DNA of 6,009 bases from an uncultured delta proteobacterium (lineage in GTDB: Bacteria; Desulfobacterota; Syntrophorhabdia; Syntrophorhabdales; Syntrophorhabdaceae): the NCBI GenBank assembly GCA_903872255.1, contig CAIQJW010000126.1, positions 1 through 6,009 of the forward strand, read 5' to 3'. The notes under the pieces are model-generated. The model saw only the letters and a program-made list of their open reading frames with translations. It did no database searches and was not told where the DNA came from. Positions 4,530 to 6,009 of this stretch are shown here, in pieces (position 1 is the stretch's first letter; each line of letters opens with the position of its first letter). The position numbers and the translations under genes are program-made.

Positions 4530-5321
4530 ATGCCCGGTTCAGTCAGGTTTTCGATCATGACATACAATATTCACAGCTGCATCGGGAATGACGGAAAGAA
4601 CCTGCCAATGAGAATAGCGAAAATAATAGCGGGTATGCATCCTGATATTGTGGCGTTGCAGGAACTCGACGTCGGTCTGGCGAGGACAGGATGCGTTGAC
4701 CAGGCAGAACTCATAGCCTGCGAGCTCAATATGTATTTTCATTTTCATCCGAGCCTGTGCATTGAGGACGGGCGCTATGGGAACGCGATCTTTAGCCGGT
4801 ATCCCATTCGGCCGGTAAAGACGGGAGGGCTCCCATCCCGGAGGAAAGAGCCGCGCCGGGGAGCGCTCTGGGTAGAGATCGACTTCAGAGGCCACAGTAT
4901 TCAGGTAATAAATACGCATCTCGGGCTTACGCCCGTTCGGCGCAGGACGCAATCTCAGACCCTCGTGGGCCCCGAGTGGCTCGGTAGCGAAAAATGCCGG
5001 CCTCCGGTTATTCTATGCGGTGATATGAACGCGACACCGGGATCGTACGTTCACTATAATTTTTCTCAGAAGCTTACGGATGCCCAACTCCTGCTTCCCG
5101 GAAAGAACCGGCCGAGGCGCACATGGCCGAGCATAAGCCCTTTTCTTCGTGTCGATCATGTCTTTGTTTCGAAAGGGATCACTATAAAAAGCTGCAGGGT
5201 GCCCCGGTCCATGGATGCCAAAATGGCATCGGACCATCTTCCGCTGCTCGTTGAGGCACAATTGCATGATAATCCCACCTTGTCCCCAGGCGGAAAAAAG
5301 GACTTGTACCAGGAGCAGTAG
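4530..5321 (+). CDS. Endonuclease/exonuclease/phosphatase (EEP) family metal-dependent hydrolase
   Basis: This 263-residue protein has the full set of EEP active-site motifs in order: TYNIH with Asn13, QELD with metal ligand Glu45, RYGNAIFSR (82-90), NTHLG with His130, GDMNATP with Asp165 and Asn167, RVDHVFVS with Asp209, and SDHLPL with Asp235-His236. Such enzymes cleave phosphodiesters in DNA, RNA, phospholipids or small molecules. Substrate cannot be told from sequence; the closest feel is the bacterial ElsH/YbhP-type group. There is no signal peptide or membrane segment, so it is probably cytoplasmic. A TAA lies in frame six bases upstream, so ATG 4530 is the earliest ATG; ATG 4557 would still keep the first motif. 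Neither has a clear ribosome binding site. Residues after about 246 form a polar tail outside the domain. Confidence 0.9.
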   Translation: MPGSVRFSIMTYNIHSCIGNDGKNLPMRIAKIIAGMHPDIVALQELDVGLARTGCVDQAELIACELNMYFHFHPSLCIEDGRYGNAIFSRYPIRPVKTGGLPSRRKEPRRGALWVEIDFRGHSIQVINTHLGLTPVRRRTQSQTLVGPEWLGSEKCRPPVILCGDMNATPGSYVHYNFSQKLTDAQLLLPGKNRPRRTWPSISPFLRVDHVFVSKGITIKSCRVPRSMDAKMASDHLPLLVEAQLHDNPTLSPGGKKDLYQEQ

Positions 5322-5346
5322 GGGTTTTTGCTCAACCAACACCGGT

Positions 5347-5370
5347 TTTCCCTCCCCCGTTTCAGGGAAA
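5347..5370 (+). other. Hairpin after the hydrolase gene, possible weak terminator
   Basis: A 7-bp perfect stem, TTTCCCT (5347-5353) with AGGGAAA (5364-5370), encloses a 10-nt loop 25 bases after the stop codon. There is no T tract beyond it, so intrinsic termination is doubtful; it may only stabilise the 3' end of the message. Confidence 0.3.
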
Positions 5371-5466
5371 TACGAAATCCAATTCAGGAATGTCCCGATT
5401 GTTGGATGTCTATTGTAGTTCTAAACTAAGAACACGATACGATAGAAGCATTAGCAGGAGGACATC

Positions 5467-6009
5467 ATGGATTTTTCAAATATAATGAGTACACCATTTC
5501 TCTTCGCTTTACTGAACATCATCTTCATCAATATCATTCTTTCGGGGGATAACGCGGTCGTTATCGCGATGGCCGTCCGGTCGCTCCCGGATAAGCAGAG
5601 ACAACAGGGGATCATCTTCGGAACGGCGGGAGCCGTAATACTAAGGATCGGTCTTACCTTTGTAGCGGTCAAGCTTCTTGAGGTTCCCTTCGTCAAACTG
5701 GCAGGCGGCGTTCTCATCCTGTGGATCGCGTTCAAGCTCCTTATGGGCGATTCCGATGAAGGCAAGGAAAAACAGGTCAACGGCTTAGTGCAGGCAATAG
5801 GGACCATCCTGATGGCTGACCTTGTTATGAGCCTCGACAATGTGCTCGGCGTGGCTGGTGCTTCAAACGGCAATATGCTCCTGCTTTTTATCGGGCTCGC
5901 AACAAGCATACCGATCGTCGTGTTTGCCAGCAATCTTATTACCAGGCTCATGGACAGGTTCCCGGTAATAGTCATCCTTGGCGCTGCAGTGCTTGGCAGG
6001 GTTGCCGGC
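5467..6009 (+). CDS. TerC-family integral membrane protein, YjbE-like (3' end outside window)
   Basis: The visible 181 residues are strongly hydrophobic. They carry the two TerC-family repeats: FINIILSGDNAVVIAMA (20-36, Asp28-Asn29) in the first helix and ILMADLVMSLDNVLGVAGA (114-132, Asp124-Asn125) in a later one. The family comprises membrane proteins linked to tellurite resistance and to metal (notably manganese) export; the SGDNAVVIA and MSLDNVL.VAGA wording is close to the YjbE subgroup. Helices are visible at about 11-36, 48-70, 76-94, 107-131 and 137-157. AGGAGG lies five bases before the ATG, a strong ribosome binding site. A region rich in charged residues (94-103, Asp/Glu/Lys) links the two halves. 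Members are often about 220 residues, so some 40 are missing. No manganese (yybP-ykoY) riboswitch pattern was seen in the 145-bp upstream gap. Confidence 0.92.
   Translation, partial: MDFSNIMSTPFLFALLNIIFINIILSGDNAVVIAMAVRSLPDKQRQQGIIFGTAGAVILRIGLTFVAVKLLEVPFVKLAGGVLILWIAFKLLMGDSDEGKEKQVNGLVQAIGTILMADLVMSLDNVLGVAGASNGNMLLLFIGLATSIPIVVFASNLITRLMDRFPVIVILGAAVLGRVAG

Noticed and set aside
5322..5466. Manganese-sensing yybP-ykoY riboswitch before the TerC-like gene
   Set aside because: Some YjbE-type genes have one, but the conserved GGGGAGUAGC-type core and paired helices could not be found, and only 145 bases are available.
5451..5975. Minus-strand 174-codon reading frame opposite the TerC-like gene
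   Set aside because: It covers the TerC gene and its ribosome binding site in antisense, is Ser/Thr/Ile-rich as expected of an antisense shadow, and has no recognisable motif.

Overview
The window reads as a bacterial chromosome segment of moderate GC. The F0 ATP synthase genes stand apart from the F1 genes, and subunit c is made with a cleavable-looking N-terminal leader. Together with GC-rich palindromic intergenic repeats, this suggests a Desulfobacterota (former Deltaproteobacteria) relative. That placement is inference; no rRNA or other phylogenetic marker is present.

Left part (1-2440): the last codons of a plus-strand gene and its intrinsic terminator (33-64) are followed by about 2.3 kb of repetitive intergenic DNA split by a complete insertion sequence. 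The element (328-1987, 1660 bp) has 17-bp terminal inverted repeats with one mismatch and an 11-bp target duplication of the form GGG(N5)CCC. It carries a minus-strand DDE transposase with the IS4-family Y-R-E-K signature. TIR sequence and target form both point to the IS231 branch of IS4. Unusually, it also carries a divergent plus-strand gene for a 68-residue AbrB/MazE-like DNA-binding protein. The two genes share a 92-bp AT-rich control region with a 30-bp near-perfect palindrome and a second 18-bp one. Removing the element in silico and rejoining the target restores a palindromic repeat pair flanked by tandem repeat units: about 90 bp on the left, 43 bp on the right in opposite orientation.

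Middle part (2436-4260, minus strand): a compact four-gene operon, atpZ-like, atpI-like, atpB (subunit a), atpE (subunit c). The first three genes overlap. A putative sigma-70 promoter lies upstream (4230-4259) and a strong intrinsic terminator (2436-2474) follows atpE. No F1 or stalk genes are present, so they must lie elsewhere. Subunit c has the Gln and Glu-Ser residues seen at sodium-binding sites but lacks other sodium-type residues, so ion specificity is open.

Right part (4530-6009, plus strand): an endonuclease/exonuclease/phosphatase-fold hydrolase with all expected active-site motifs but no visible ribosome binding site, then the first 181 codons of a TerC/YjbE-type membrane protein with a strong ribosome binding site, running off the window. 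Functional links between these two genes and the ATP synthase are not evident.

The most interesting features are the insertion sequence with its own putative regulator and palindromic operators, and the reconstructed repeat into which it inserted.
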